From: Aquatica leii
Taxonomy: Eukaryota > Arthropoda > Insecta > Coleoptera > Lampyridae
Length of the DNA: 64,000 bases
Direction: 5' to 3'
Assembly: GCA_035610365.1 (NCBI GenBank)
Contig: CM069432.1
Location: 278,603,482-278,667,481 of the forward strand
Part shown: piece by piece, positions 22,603-33,669 of the stretch
Layout of the letters: the number at the start of each line of letters is the position of its first letter
How positions within the stretch are numbered: position 1 is the stretch's first letter
The notes under the pieces: generated by a model
What the model was told of the DNA's origin: nothing
The model's input: only the letters and a program-made list of their open reading frames with translations
The model's database searches: none
Program-made: the position numbers and the translations under genes

Positions 22603-24381
22603 ATGTTTAAATGTATCATTTTAATTGCATCGTGTTTTCAACTATGTGTTTTTCTTCAACTGGAACACCATTCACCTACTAGTATGCAAAACTGCGTAAA
22701 ACAAACGATGAAAAAAGTTTTCACTTCTGACGCAACGATTTTGTTTATAAATTTTGAAGATGAAGAAATTTTTCCTGGTGCAATTTCAAATCCGTACGTA
22801 ATTTTAAATTATTCTGTAAATCAAAAAACAAAGTACATGGGTAAAGTTATTTCAAATAAAGTACATGTCGTCTTGCATTTAAAAAATTACGAAAACCAGA
22901 GTCTAACTAATGTTGCAACGCAGTCGTGGATACAACCTAATATTAAAACGTGGCATCCAACAGAAACATTTATATTTATTACTTTTATTAATGTCGTTGA
23001 TGATTTATTTCATATTTTTACATATTTGTGGAGAAATAACTTTATTAACGTAGCAGTGATTGCGTACGACTTAAATAACAATTTTACAGTGTATTACAGT
23101 AATCCAAACTCACCTGACAACGATTGTGGAAAAAAATTTAATAATTTTATTGCAACCAATTGCGATTCTGCTTATATCTATGAGTTTCCAAAAATTATGA
23201 GAAAGTATACAAATTGCAGCTTAACTTTGTTATCTTTTGATAATGACGATCCTTATAATGAAATCGTAAAAATGATCACCATAACCTACTCGGTAACAGA
23301 TATGGTAACCAAATTACTTGATATGAATTTATATAAAGAAAAAATTGGTTCAGTTACGAAACCTTTGCATACATTTTGCATGACTTTGTTTGAATTCGCT
23401 ACTTCTCTGTATTTTTCTCAACCTACCGTTCCATTTATTGACCAAGAAATGTATTGGATTGTTCCCACACCTGCAAAAGTATCACCGTTAGAAGTGTTGA
23501 AACTTGTATTTAAACCAATCGTGTGGATTGTGATTTTAGTGGCGTTTTTAGTTACGGCTTTTACGTGGTGGGTAATTGCAAAAAACTGTTCTGCAACAGA
23601 GGATAACCAGTATTTTCTCATTTTGGAGCGTGTGTATTCTATTACTATATTTGGATCAACACACAGGCCTCCGACATCGTTAACGTTAAAATATATATTT
23701 ATAACGTACGTAATTTATTCGATCCATATACAAACAGCATTTACTTCAAATTTGGTGCAACTTTTAACGGTACCACAATATGAAAATCAAATAAAAAATC
23801 TAGAAGGTCTTGCTAACTCTAATACTTCAATATTATTTTCTCCTAGAGAACATAATGTCATTTTACTATTACACGGTTTTAAAAAAATATTTTCAAAATT
23901 GGTATTAACTAATGAATCTGAAATAATCAATACTTTGCAACAACCAAGTATTAATTGCAGCATCGTTTTGTTAGAAGATTTATTTTACTTCTACATAAGA
24001 GAAGCAAAAAACAAGGTATATTATTTTGTAGACAGTTCTTATTCTGGAATAGTTAAATTTTCTCTTGTTTCTAAACCATTTTCTTACTTTTGGCACACAT
24101 TAAACGAAGTAATTGTACGTTCAATCGAGTCAGGTATTATAGACAAAATGAATAAAGATTTTAAAGAATCTCTAAAATGGTACGAGATTCGTCGGTATAC
24201 TGACGATGCTGATGACAAAATCGTGATAACTTTAGAGCACGTGTGCTCGATATTTGTAATTTGGGGAGTCGGATTGGTTTTGGCAGTTTTTGTATTTATT
24301 ATCGAACACGTAAAGCACTTTAAAAAACGACGTAAATTAACTCTTTTAAATAACCGTCTTATACATATTGTCAATCGTTGA
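22603..24381 (+). CDS. Divergent ionotropic receptor (IR), copy B
   Basis: Intronless frame of 592 residues, paralogue of the receptor at 3211-4992, with the same signal peptide, S1 lobe, membrane segment 1 (VAFLVTAFTWW), pore (IFGSTH, TAFTSNLVQLLT), S2 lobe and segment 3 (VCSIFVIWGVG). By hand count about 77 residues differ (roughly 87% identity). About 24 of these lie within about 95 residues of S2 (positions about 403-497), including a one-residue length change and a near-complete replacement of VIISYQIFY by VILLLHGF. The N-terminus and membrane segments are nearly unchanged. The ATG at 22603 corresponds to the copy A start. AATAAA occurs about 90 bp after the stop. No damage is seen; it is likely expressed in chemosensory neurons with a co-receptor, inferred from the family. 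Confidence 0.9.
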   Translation: MFKCIILIASCFQLCVFLQLEHHSPTSMQNCVKQTMKKVFTSDATILFINFEDEEIFPGAISNPYVILNYSVNQKTKYMGKVISNKVHVVLHLKNYENQSLTNVATQSWIQPNIKTWHPTETFIFITFINVVDDLFHIFTYLWRNNFINVAVIAYDLNNNFTVYYSNPNSPDNDCGKKFNNFIATNCDSAYIYEFPKIMRKYTNCSLTLLSFDNDDPYNEIVKMITITYSVTDMVTKLLDMNLYKEKIGSVTKPLHTFCMTLFEFATSLYFSQPTVPFIDQEMYWIVPTPAKVSPLEVLKLVFKPIVWIVILVAFLVTAFTWWVIAKNCSATEDNQYFLILERVYSITIFGSTHRPPTSLTLKYIFITYVIYSIHIQTAFTSNLVQLLTVPQYENQIKNLEGLANSNTSILFSPREHNVILLLHGFKKIFSKLVLTNESEIINTLQQPSINCSIVLLEDLFYFYIREAKNKVYYFVDSSYSGIVKFSLVSKPFSYFWHTLNEVIVRSIESGIIDKMNKDFKESLKWYEIRRYTDDADDKIVITLEHVCSIFVIWGVGLVLAVFVFIIEHVKHFKKRRKLTLLNNRLIHIVNR

Positions 24382-25325
24382 GATGTTGCACGTGTAATAT
24401 ATATAATAGTAACTTTGTAAAACCACGTTAGCTTTATTGTAAATTACTTGCACAAAAAATTAAATAAAACCTATTAATTACAGAATTTTTTATTTGTTTT
24501 TAACCTTATCATTATTATATCACAAATTTATATCGTTTTAATCTTTGTTTTTAAAGTTATGATACTGAATAAAAACAATCCAACTACAACAATTTTTTTT
24601 AAAAACCTAATAATTTTTATACGTAATTAAAAATTTCAAAAATTGTTGCAGAATCTAGAAATGTAAAATATGATTATACCCAAAGTGTTAGTCATTACTA
24701 CTTATATTTCTTTATTTTTATATATTTTTTTAATTGATTATTTACTAAACTTAACAAATAATATTCATCTGAATTAAAAATTATTTATTGATTTTGAATA
24801 GTGTATTGTTTAAGATGGTAATTACTAAAGAGCGGGTAGGAAAGCAAGAAAAAAAACCAAAAAAGGTGGCATAAAAGGCATATTAAACCAGTCGTAAAGG
24901 CAATAAAAAAGACACAAATATCTAATAAAATTTACAGTTTATTTTTTTGTTCTACAATGTTTGTTAAGTGCTATTATTTTCCCAAGCACAAATCAAATAT
25001 TTTTCAATATTTTGACCAAGAAGCGGTTGCCTTTTATCATTTAAAATATTTTTATGGAAGTAAAAAGTTATTTCTATATCACAAAATGTTAGTGGAGCAA
25101 ATTTTAATGCCGATGTTTCTGTTGTTAATGAAAGAGTGTACAAGGTCCTTCTGGCAGGCCGATAAGTCCTGCTGGTAGGCCCTTCATTTAAATGCTCGTG
25201 GACTTTGCGTCCAACTAGCAGGACATGCTTTACACCATTGGATTCTACACATTTTTTAAAATTAGCGCATTTTTTGTTTGTCGTCATAGCTTGTATAGTT
25301 TGCAAGTTACGACGAGTTGAAGTTA

Positions 25326-25866
25326 TGGCGTACAATGTTTCGTGAGGGGCAGCGTGTCTGGGTGCCTGCACCTACATTTGATGGAAAAAATGACCATACA
25401 TGGAGTAAGTTTCACTTTGGAGACCAGTGACATGACGCAAAGTGTTATGGTGTGATAATAAATATAATAAAATATAAAAATTTGGCTGCAGTGAAGTGCG
25501 AGATTGATAACAACACCACAAAGATTTCTCTCCATATGCTCCGAAGAGAAAATTTGATTGAACATTCAAGCAATTTGCTGAATCGTAAGTGTTTCTATTG
25601 TTATTATTGTTAATATTGTTATTTTCTCTTGTTCTTTTTTTTTGTTATCATTAGAGCCATCGTCATCGTTTCGTCAAAATGAAAGCGATTCGTCATCATC
25701 TTCCGATGAGATTACCGATGACGAAAGTTTTATTAATAATAATGAAAATGACAATGATGTCAACACAGTTGTTAATAATAGTGATGACGATGAAGACGAC
25801 AGTAACATTGTGGTACAAGAGACTATGTGGCATCTTGACAATTTAGTGTGTTTTTATATCAACTAG
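25326..25866 (+). pseudogene. Two exon-like blocks on the strand opposite the hAT transposase
   Basis: The first block from the ATG at 25335 reads MFREGQRVWVPAPTFDGKND, then WSKFHFGD, and later ISLHMLRRENLIEH. It ends at a GTAAGT donor (25585). A 70-bp intron with a long pyrimidine tract ends TTATCATTAG (25654). The second block is acidic and Ser-rich (ESDSSSSSDEITDDES, then Asp/Asn runs). The codon pattern and splice sites suggest the 5' exons of a real gene or of another transposon, caught inside the hAT element. An in-frame TGA near 25430 shows decay. I do not recognise the family. The antisense frame 24964-25371 is considered less likely to be coding. Confidence 0.4.
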
Positions 25867-25869
25867 TTC

Positions 25870-26834
25870 TCAGCTTCGTCATTAAAAGCTTTTTGAGATT
25901 TACCAATTGCTGCAGAGACCGTCTCGTCAAATAATTCAACCACCTGAAATAAGACAATTCAATTAATGTATAAGACAATGTCAGATTATAGTATGAACTG
26001 TACCTCTTTAATTTTTTCAAAATGTGTGGCATAAAAAATGCAAGCAGATAACCAAGTTCCTCATCTTGTTATGATAAGGTTCCGGTGGAAGTTTAACATC
26101 TGGAAGTTTTTCTTTATAGGCCCTTAACCGTAATGAAGCTTTTACAAAAACCTACAACAAGATCCAATAATCAAAAAGAGAATCTAATATGTTAAAGATT
26201 TTTACCTTTTTAGTGGCAGAAATTAACTTGTTTACTATTGCAAACTTGTCTCTAATGAATTCAGACACCCTATGTATTCCATGTGCTAGACAAGTTAAAT
26301 GTTTTAAAGTCGGATAAAATATTTCTAATGCCTGAGCGGATTTGATCATATAAGGTGCGACATCGGTTACGAATAAGAGAACCTTTTCTTTTTTTACAAA
26401 AGTCCTACAAGCATAGAATTATAAAATTGTGATTAATAGAATGGATTATATTAATCAATCATTAAAAAAAACTTACGTAAACAATGATAAAAAAAATTGC
26501 AGCTGTTTTGTGATTGGTCTGTGGAATTTCTTTGGATGCTAGCAAATTAGTTTTTCTTGGTTCAAGTTCAGACAATGGTTGTTTCATAGTTTTTTTTTAA
26601 TATTTTTTAAACGTAAATCACTACCCAAGTGTTGTTTTATATGATACTTTTTAGTAGCACCTACCTAAAATAATACATATACTAGTAATTAGAAGCATTT
26701 AAATTAAGATAATACAAACTTACTGATTTTGAACAAACTTGACAAAAAAGGTTTTCGCCGTCGGTTGTTAAATTATTGCCCAATTTACACCACTTGTAAC
26801 AATTTTCAAATTTTGATTGCGTATTAGGTGGCAT
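25870..26834 (-). pseudogene. hAT transposase with BED-like finger, several short introns, broken
   Basis: From the ATG at 26834: MPPNTQSKFENCYKWCK, then a BED-like finger split by a short intron (FCQVC in exon 1, KKYHIKQH in exon 2). A later exon encodes the DUF659-like core [20 protein letters not shown] followed by [16 protein letters not shown], and the next has LPPEPYHNKMRN, where relatives have LPPEPxxTRWGTW. This matches hAT-like genes annotated in insects as CGG-binding-protein-1-like. It would move the element by cut and paste. A frameshift in the A-run near 26605, damaged Trp motif residues and an unreadable C-terminal dimerisation part show it is dead. Confidence 0.75.
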
Positions 26835-27444
26835 TTTTTAAAACTTACTCACAGCACAACAGCAATAGACTATCACAGTGTGACAGTATCACAGGTATTT
26901 ATAACAAACAAAGAATATTTTAGTCATGTGTTTCAGTCATTAAAGGAATCCCACCGGACAGAATTAAAATTATCTATATTTGTTTGCTTTACTTAGGTAC
27001 TGAATAGACCTATAAAATATGATTCATTCCGAAATCTGTCCGGTTTTGTAAATAGTGTTCTGTTAAGCTTGTCATTGTACATAATCCTAGTATAAATTCT
27101 TACAATAGTTCTTCTTTATAAGCGGCTTTTGTATTTAATGTTTTCTGGAAACCATTATTTAACAAAACATGAATATTCCTGCTGTTATTTATAGGTTCGT
27201 GGTAAGACCTTTTGAGCAAAAAACGTTAATTACATTATTGTACGTAATTTAAGTTAAATTCTGTAATGCGTTATTGTCATCTACCTATTAAAACACTGTT
27301 TTCACAAATTTTTCAAAATTTATATGTAAAAAGGCAATATAAAATAATACTATTTAAAAAGGCAAAAAAGACAAAAAGTTACACAAAAAGGCAAAATAGG
27401 CAGGCTCCAGGCATTTGCCTGACTGTGCGCTCTTTACCAATTAC

Positions 27445-28225
27445 GGTAGACACTTAATATTACACGATAATAAATCGCTGAAATACCTAAAAAGTATAGA
27501 AACTTTATTTAATAGTTTGTAGACTATAGGATATTTTACACTTAAGTTGAAAATGTATTATTATAGGAACAACAAAGGATATTGTTTGCGAGAGTTATAA
27601 TAATATTGTCAATCAAGGTTTGTATACAATTTTATCAACTACTAAAGAAAATTATCTAGATTTTCAACGCTAACTATTTTATTCAACGTTCAAAAAATTA
27701 TATAAAGTTTGAATCCTGAATCTTTAATAAAATTTAATTTTTTTTAAACGATAATTTGAAGTGCAAAAATTGCATTATTATTAGAATTGTGCTTGATAAC
27801 ATTAAATAATTTGATAGGTAAACAAATTAACTAAGTAATCAATAAATTACAATATTCTAGAAAATACATAGTTCCAATATTATTTTTTCATTTATTAATA
27901 AAGTTCAAGGTACAGTCACAAATAATATAGATAATTGTTAGATATTTATTGTGCTACTGTTGTATTGAATACATTTTGGTAATACAAAAGTTATATAAAG
28001 ACAAATTCCCACAGTTGATAAACTTAAAAAAAGACTTTGACATGATGAGGCAAACAACACTAATTAAACCCAAACAATAAAATGCAAGATCATCAAACTT
28101 ACATGACCAAAACTAATAACCTGAAAGAGGTGACAAATAGCCTCACAGGAAATATCTGCAATGACTGTACAAAAGCTTCAAGAGATTATACAAACTATAT
28201 TCCACAAAACCAATATGAAAAAAGG
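27445..28225. other. AT-rich stretch without a gene
   Basis: I see no coding block. A motif near 27790 resembles one near 9740, so both may be scraps of one old dispersed repeat. Confidence 0.4.
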
Positions 28226-28229
28226 CATT

Positions 28230-28885
28230 TAAGAAGAAAATAACAAGACTAAATGGAACTAAAAGTAAGAAATACAAGGAAGTGATAAATGAGTTTAATA
28301 CAAATGCTCTTGATAATACAGTCACTAAATATATTAGAAAAAGATGGTTTCCAAATTCCTGCACCATTTAAAAAATGTTTGATTTTTCCGGACCCTAATG
28401 CTGAGACGAAAACACCGAAACGTAAACGCAAAATATTTCCAGCAGTTGTATCAAGTGGGAAGTATCGGTAAATCTACGAGAATGAATTGAAAAAGAAATG
28501 GCTTCCAAAGACAAAAAAGAAGACAACACCAGAATCTATCGCCGAAAGTTCAGACACCGATGTAAGCGTCACTTACAATGATGAGGATTTAGATGTTAGC
28601 GATATTGAAGAAATAGATCTGAGCGTTGGTAAACATGTAATTCTCAAATATGAGGAGAAGTATTACCCTGATGTGTAGGACACTCGATTTTCATTCTAAT
28701 AATACACTTTACCTTTGCAGACGTTATCTTGAATTAGTGATTTACAAGGAGCAGAAGTTCGGTGTATGGTTCCTGCAGGGAGTGCGTAGAAATTAAAGAC
28801 GATCTTTGTATTATTTTAAAGAAGACATTGTATGCAATATTGCAGAACCGCAACAAAACACCCAGCGACGTCACTATAGTGTTCC
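28230..28885 (+). pseudogene. C-terminal fragment of a fourth pogo-type transposase
   Basis: Readable blocks are APFKKCLIFPDPN, KRKRKIFPAVVSSGKYR and KKKWLPKTKKK, then an acidic linker and VGKHVILKYEEKYYPDV, with a weak continuation GAEVRCMVPAGSA and EDIVCN. The last part corresponds to YVIVNYANNYYPGKIL and the WKWPEKKDI end of the transposase at 13.1 kb, so it is the C-terminal module of a related but distinct copy. Stops near 28470 and 28676 and the missing catalytic core mark it as dead. Confidence 0.65.
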
Positions 28886-29243
28886 TGAAATGAACAAATA
28901 TTAATAAAATTTAAAAGTGTTAACATGTCCATTACTCACCCACACTGTATCCATTATCCTTAATAATGTGTCCATCACTGGCACATTTAACAATTTTTTA
29001 CGAAAAAAATTAATAACCATTTCAGTTTATGAACTCATAGGTTGGAATGTGTACCAAAAGGAAGTAAGCAAAATTTGCGCCTACTCAGATTTCTTTTAAT
29101 AAAATATCGTAATTTTTAAAATTTTTTGAGTGTCCATTACTAGACAGTTACCCTAGTCCATTATCATAAAAAAATCAAAGGTTGGCATCTTCTGGTAACA
29201 ACTTGAACAAGTCAAAGTGAAGTCCTAACAGAACAGTTGTTAA
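28886..29243. other. Flank of the Gypsy element, no gene seen
   Basis: AT-rich sequence up to the left LTR, with a weak repeat of ACTAGTTGTCCATTACT-like words near 28925, 28970 and 29130. No coding potential seen. Confidence 0.4.
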
Positions 29244-29692
29244 TGTTACGTATTTATTATTAAAAACTAATTTATTTATAACGACTAAAAATACGTTCAC
29301 TTAATCTAGAAATATGTACACTTTTAAATTAACCGAACTAATTAAATCTAATAATATTCAATGAAAACACTTACACGAATTTATGTATAACCGTTGTATA
29401 ACACTATCACTTAAGATAAGATAACGTCCTCGGATTTCACACTTGTTTGTTTACACTATAGGTCACGTTCACTCGATTCGGTGTACACTGTTATTTATTT
29501 AAAACTTCGCACGTGCTAATCACTTATTTATCTTCACTTAAATAACCTTCTTAATACTGCATGCATTCACATTCCAGCAATAACTGACCTACGATCTGTC
29601 TCGTAGCTATATATAGACATACGGAAATCCTTCTCGATCGTTCCTCACTTTTCGCTATAACTTCTAGAAAATAGATAACAGCCTTCCAGAAG
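29244..29692 (-). repeat. Left (3') LTR of the macrodomain Gypsy
   Basis: About 449 bp beginning TGTTACGTATTT on the plus strand and ending near CTTCCAGAAG; it matches 36749-37190. The macrodomain ORF runs a short way into it. Confidence 0.88.
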
Positions 29693-30270
29693 TTTCACTG
29701 CCCCCTTCTTAGGACTGTTCTGTGCCAAAACAGGAGACTGGATGCGACACCGGTAAAAGGGATCGTGACGATAGCGGCAGCTTCCTCCATTTCGGCAACT
29801 TCCTTGACCATAAAAGTAACAGTCAATGGACTTTTCCTGACCCAATACTCTCCTCGGTTGGTAACTACAGACCAACACTTGAATGCCTGTTCCTCGGAAG
29901 ACGACCTCCAACATGTTTCGAACTGTCCTCCAATTCAGTTGATCTAAGCCACAACCAAGCTTGGGTACTGCCAATTTCTTAACATGATGGAACTCCATTT
30001 GTCTTTTGAGACTCCATAATGTTCGCCACAGATCTTTGTATAACGGCTCGACACGTGAGTATTTCTTGGTGATCAGATAGAAAACAAAGCGTCCGTCACC
30101 ACGTCGTCCTAAAACCTTTCCGACTGCCGGTTGCTGTCTTCGTAATTCATCTAGCTGCCTAAACTTCTTTTTAAACACGACTGCAACCCCTTTGGACATG
30201 TCAAGGTCCTCGCTCACGCAATGTGAGATGGCGTAATCTTTTTGTGTCTGGAACAGGTCTTGTTGTTCCT
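29645..30270 (-). CDS. TARG1/OARD1-like macrodomain plus CCCH zinc finger within the Gypsy element
   Basis: This open frame lies between integrase and the 3' LTR, partly overlapping the end of pol in another frame. It reads as a macrodomain of the TARG1/OARD1 (ALC1-like) type: DLFQ, AISHCVSEDLDMSKGVAVVF, YLITKKYSR, VPKLGCGLDQLNW and a final beta strand. The residues matching the catalytic Lys84 (first K of ITKK) and Asp125 (GCGLD) of human TARG1 are both present. That family removes ADP-ribose from glutamate side chains and from O-acetyl-ADP-ribose. About 25 residues later comes a perfect CX7CX5CX3H finger (from CYFYGQGSC to CRYRH), an RNA-binding type. A role against ADP-ribosylation-based host defence is an inference. 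No ATG is seen before DLDM, and how it is expressed is not shown. Confidence 0.85.
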
Positions 30271-30287
30271 CGGTGGTAACTCCGAAC

Positions 30288-32281
30288 CTAGCTTTTCCAG
30301 AACCTCCGATTCCTGGTTCTGCTACTTATTACTCTGGTTCGGACCTGAACTTGCGGATTGTGGTTATTGCCAGCAAACGGGGCTAGACGATCGACGTGGA
30401 CCAGTTTTGGCTTGCCTCTGGGCGGTTTTCGGATGCGGTATATAACGTCGTTAATACGCTGCACGACTTCATAGGGGCCCTCCCATTGCCTTTGCAGCTT
30501 CGGCGACAAACCACGTCTCCTTTGAGGGTTATACAACCAGACCATATCGCCAGGTTGAAACCCACCATTTTGCGCCTTGACGTCATATCTTGTTTTCATC
30601 CTGTCGCTGGCAATTTGTGTGTTTTTACGGACCTCTTCATGTACTTCGTCTAACCTCTTGGCCAGCTTGCTGACGTAATCTTCTCCAACAACTTCTTCTT
30701 CCGGTCTTCGCCCAAATTGAAGATCGCATGGTAATCTTATCTCACGACCAAGCATGACACAGGATGGTGTTTGGCCTGTGCTTTCGTGAACGGATGATCG
30801 GTATGCCATTAAGAAAAGGTGCAAGTACTGATCCCAGTCCCTTTGGTGTTCGGACACTACCTTGGCTAAGTACTTGCCCATTGTTCGATTCATCCGTTCA
30901 ACCATGCCATCAGACTGAGGATGGAGAGGCGTTGTCCTAGTCTTTTTAATTCCTAAAAGTCGGCAAACTTCTTGAAACAGCCCAGACTCAAAATTGCGGC
31001 CTTGATCGGAGTGTAATTCCAACGTAACTCCAAACCGACAGAAAAACTCCTTTACTAATACGTCTGCGACTGTAGCTGCTTCCTGATTGGGTATGGCGTA
31101 AGCCTCCGTCCATTTCGTGAAATAATCCATCGCCACCAGGATGTATTTATTTCCCGAATCGGATTCTGGGAACGGCCCTGCGATGTCAATCGCTACTCTT
31201 TCCAAAGGGCTTCCTACGTTGTATTGTTTCATGGGTGCTTTGCGCTTTCTCGCTGGACCATTTCCTGAAGCGCAGACTATGCATTTACGGCACCATTTCA
31301 TGACGTCCTCTTTGCAGTTCATCCAGTAGAATCGTTCTCGCACTTTACTGAACGTCTTCTTAATGCCAAAGTGTCCTCCTGATGTCCCATCGTGGAGGTG
31401 CTTCAACACTTTGGTCACCCTGCTCTTCGGCACTACCAGCTGTAGCCTGTTTCCCGTGCCCTCGGCACTTTCTAGGGATCGCTTAAGAAGACCGTCTTCT
31501 ACTATCAAGGAGTCCCACGCGCCCAGTACGCTTTGATATTTTTGCTCAAAGCACTCACTTCTTCCCAGGTTGGTCGCCGGCCGCTTTCTTTCCAGTCCAG
31601 GAATAGTCTTATTTCAGGATCGTCTTCTTGTTCGCGACGTAACTGCTCAGGTTCCCACTCATCATCAACCATAGCAGTTCTCCGGAGGCATTCGACTTTT
31701 TCTTCCAATCGCGAACAATGGCTGCAGTCCGCCGGACATGGTCTTCTGGACAAGGCATCAGCGTTCCGATGACTGCTTCCGGCACGGTGTTCTGTGTCGT
31801 AGTCATACTCTTGCAGTCGCTCGATCCATCTTGCTACTTGTCCTTCTGGGTTACGGAACTGCAGTAGCCATTTTAAAGCGGCGTGGTCTGTTCTCAGTAA
31901 GAATTTTCGTCCATACAAATACTTGTAGAAATGTTCGATGGACTTAACGACTGCTAACAGCTCCCTCCTAGTCACGCAATAATTCCTTTCTGGCCTAGAC
32001 AAAACCTTGCTAAAGTACGCGATAACCTTTTCTTGTCCATCTTGAACCTGCGAAAGGACCGCGCCTATGGCCATATTGCTTGCGTCGGTATCCAAAACAA
32101 ACTTTCCATCTTCTCGTGGATAACTCAAAATCGGCGAAGTGACTAGGGCCTGTTTTAGTTGATTAAAAGAATTTTCGCAGTCTTCATTCCATCTAAATTC
32201 TGCTTTTTCTTCGGTTAGTTTTGTCAATGGTTTGGCAATATTGGCAAATCCGGGGACAAATCTTCTATAATAAGTGTACAA
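30288..32281 (-). pseudogene. Gypsy pol: RNase H and integrase
   Basis: RNase H shows LDTDASNMAIGAVLSQ, FSKVLSRPERNY, TRRELLAVV and RTDHAALKW. Integrase follows with an HHCC finger (HLHDGTSGGHFG, then CRKCIVC), the catalytic core with DIAGPF and LHSDQGRNFE, and a C-terminal GPY/F module (WEGPYEVVQ, then PKLVHVDRLAPF). No chromodomain is seen. The sequence style fits insect 412/mdg1-like Gypsy elements, though I cannot fix the clade. Long open stretches suggest a fairly recent fossil. Confidence 0.88.
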
Positions 32282-32383
32282 CCCAAGGAAACTTCGGACC
32301 TGATGTTTGTCGATCGGTCTTGGTCATGCTTGCACTGCTCGGATTTTGTCTGGGTCAGCCCTTACTCCATCTCTAGATACGAC

Positions 32384-33665
32384 TATAACCACCGATGACG
32401 ACAATATCAGCGTTACTATATTAACCAATACGAAACAACAATTTGAACAACTACGATCATTGAACTTCTTTTTTATGTATAGGGGAATTCGCATGTTCAG
32501 GTAACAGATCAACGACAATTTTATTAAAACTTGTGCATTCAATTTCAGTTGCAATAAATTATAAACACAATGTCAAATAAACAAATCTATTTACTAAATG
32601 CACAAATTCAATAACCAACAAAAGAAATATAAATCGAACAATTTATAACATATGTACAAAGATTACAAGTTTATATACATGAAAATAAATCAAATAATTA
32701 TCATTTCGATAAATAACTACTACTAAATTTTCTTATTTTAAACTAATGTCAAACTAAGATCAGATCTGTCTTTCACAAGTTTATCAACTAAATTATTTAC
32801 AAAGTTACGATGCCAATTTATCAAAATCAATTTCGATCTATACGATCAAACAACAAAAAGCAAATATTACGATGTTTCGTCTTACGACGAAAGCTAAATA
32901 TTATTAGACTATTTACGAACTAGCGATTTATTTTGTCTGACGACAAACGCTTCTATTAAAATTTTTCAAATTCAATTACAACGAAAGCGAGTGTGAAGAG
33001 ATGCAATCAATGTACATCCTTCTAAACTTATACGATCAACGAAATAACGAATTTTCATACCTTATGTATGTAATTGTTTGACAAGGTCAAACATTGAAGG
33101 TTCCTTATCGACAATGCGATACTCAATGGAAATTTACAGCTTCTGCGACTCCAGAAAATGTAATTCTTCAATATAATAACAACGATTTGTAGACATAAAA
33201 GCGAATTCCAATTATGCTACGACGATTTCTCAATTGGGATGCTACTTCCAATTCTAACGAGATTTACAATTTACGAAATTGGATCGATATATTACCAAGG
33301 GATGACGCCATTTTCCTATAACCAAATGTGCCATGCTTCATTTCAATTTTCGATTAAATATTCGATCCAAATCGATTTTCAACAACGAAATCTTAAAAGC
33401 TAGTAACGACAAAACGAAATTACAATAAATTCAACAATATTAACGAATTCTTACCCTTTTTAATTATATTAAGAAGGCTTAAGAGCTGAATCAACGTGTT
33501 GACTCGCAAATAACACAATTGAAAAAGAACAAACGATTGGTATTCGCGCATGACGATCTTGCGCGACCTACGATATTTAAATTAACTAAAAGATTTCAAA
33601 CCATAGGCGTGCTATAAAACGTATGGGTTCGAGCGATAATATAAAATTTCAAACTCAGGCGTTAC
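32384..33665. mobile_element. Nested LTR-like insertion inside the Gypsy reverse transcriptase
   Basis: A 1282-bp AT-rich non-coding block interrupts the reverse transcriptase and is flanked by ACGAC on both sides (32379-32383 and 33666-33670). Read on the minus strand it starts about TGTAACGCCTGAG. Length, the 4-5-bp target duplication and the lack of genes suit a solo LTR of another LTR retrotransposon. No second copy was found in the window. Confidence 0.6.
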
Positions 33666-33669
33666 ACGA

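Larger units (their letters stand above)
21838..24755 (+). repeat. Duplicated IR block, copy B
   Basis: Counterpart of 2174-5335. It carries the same order of LINE 3' end, tRNA-like scrap, promoter flank, receptor and 3' flank. The promoter flank here is shorter than in copy A, lacking the part from about 2790 to 2920 that is kept in copies A and C. Confidence 0.85.
24826..27436 (-). mobile_element. hAT DNA transposon with near-intact ends
   Basis: The ends are short inverted repeats TAAAGAGCG (24826) and CGCTCTTTA (27428-27436). They are flanked by GTAATTAC and CCAATTAC, an 8-bp target duplication agreeing at 6 of 8 positions, the size used by hAT elements. Both subterminal regions are rich in AAAAGGCA-type motifs, as in other hATs. 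The element is 2611 bp and its transposase is on the minus strand. Confidence 0.75.

Noticed and set aside
24964-25371. A 135-codon minus-strand gene inside the hAT element
   Set aside because: No domain or splice signal; the plus-strand exon blocks overlapping its 5' end look more protein-like, though this is not settled.
29645-30217. An env gene of the Gypsy element
   Set aside because: No signal peptide, membrane anchor or furin site; the sequence fits a macrodomain and CCCH finger instead.
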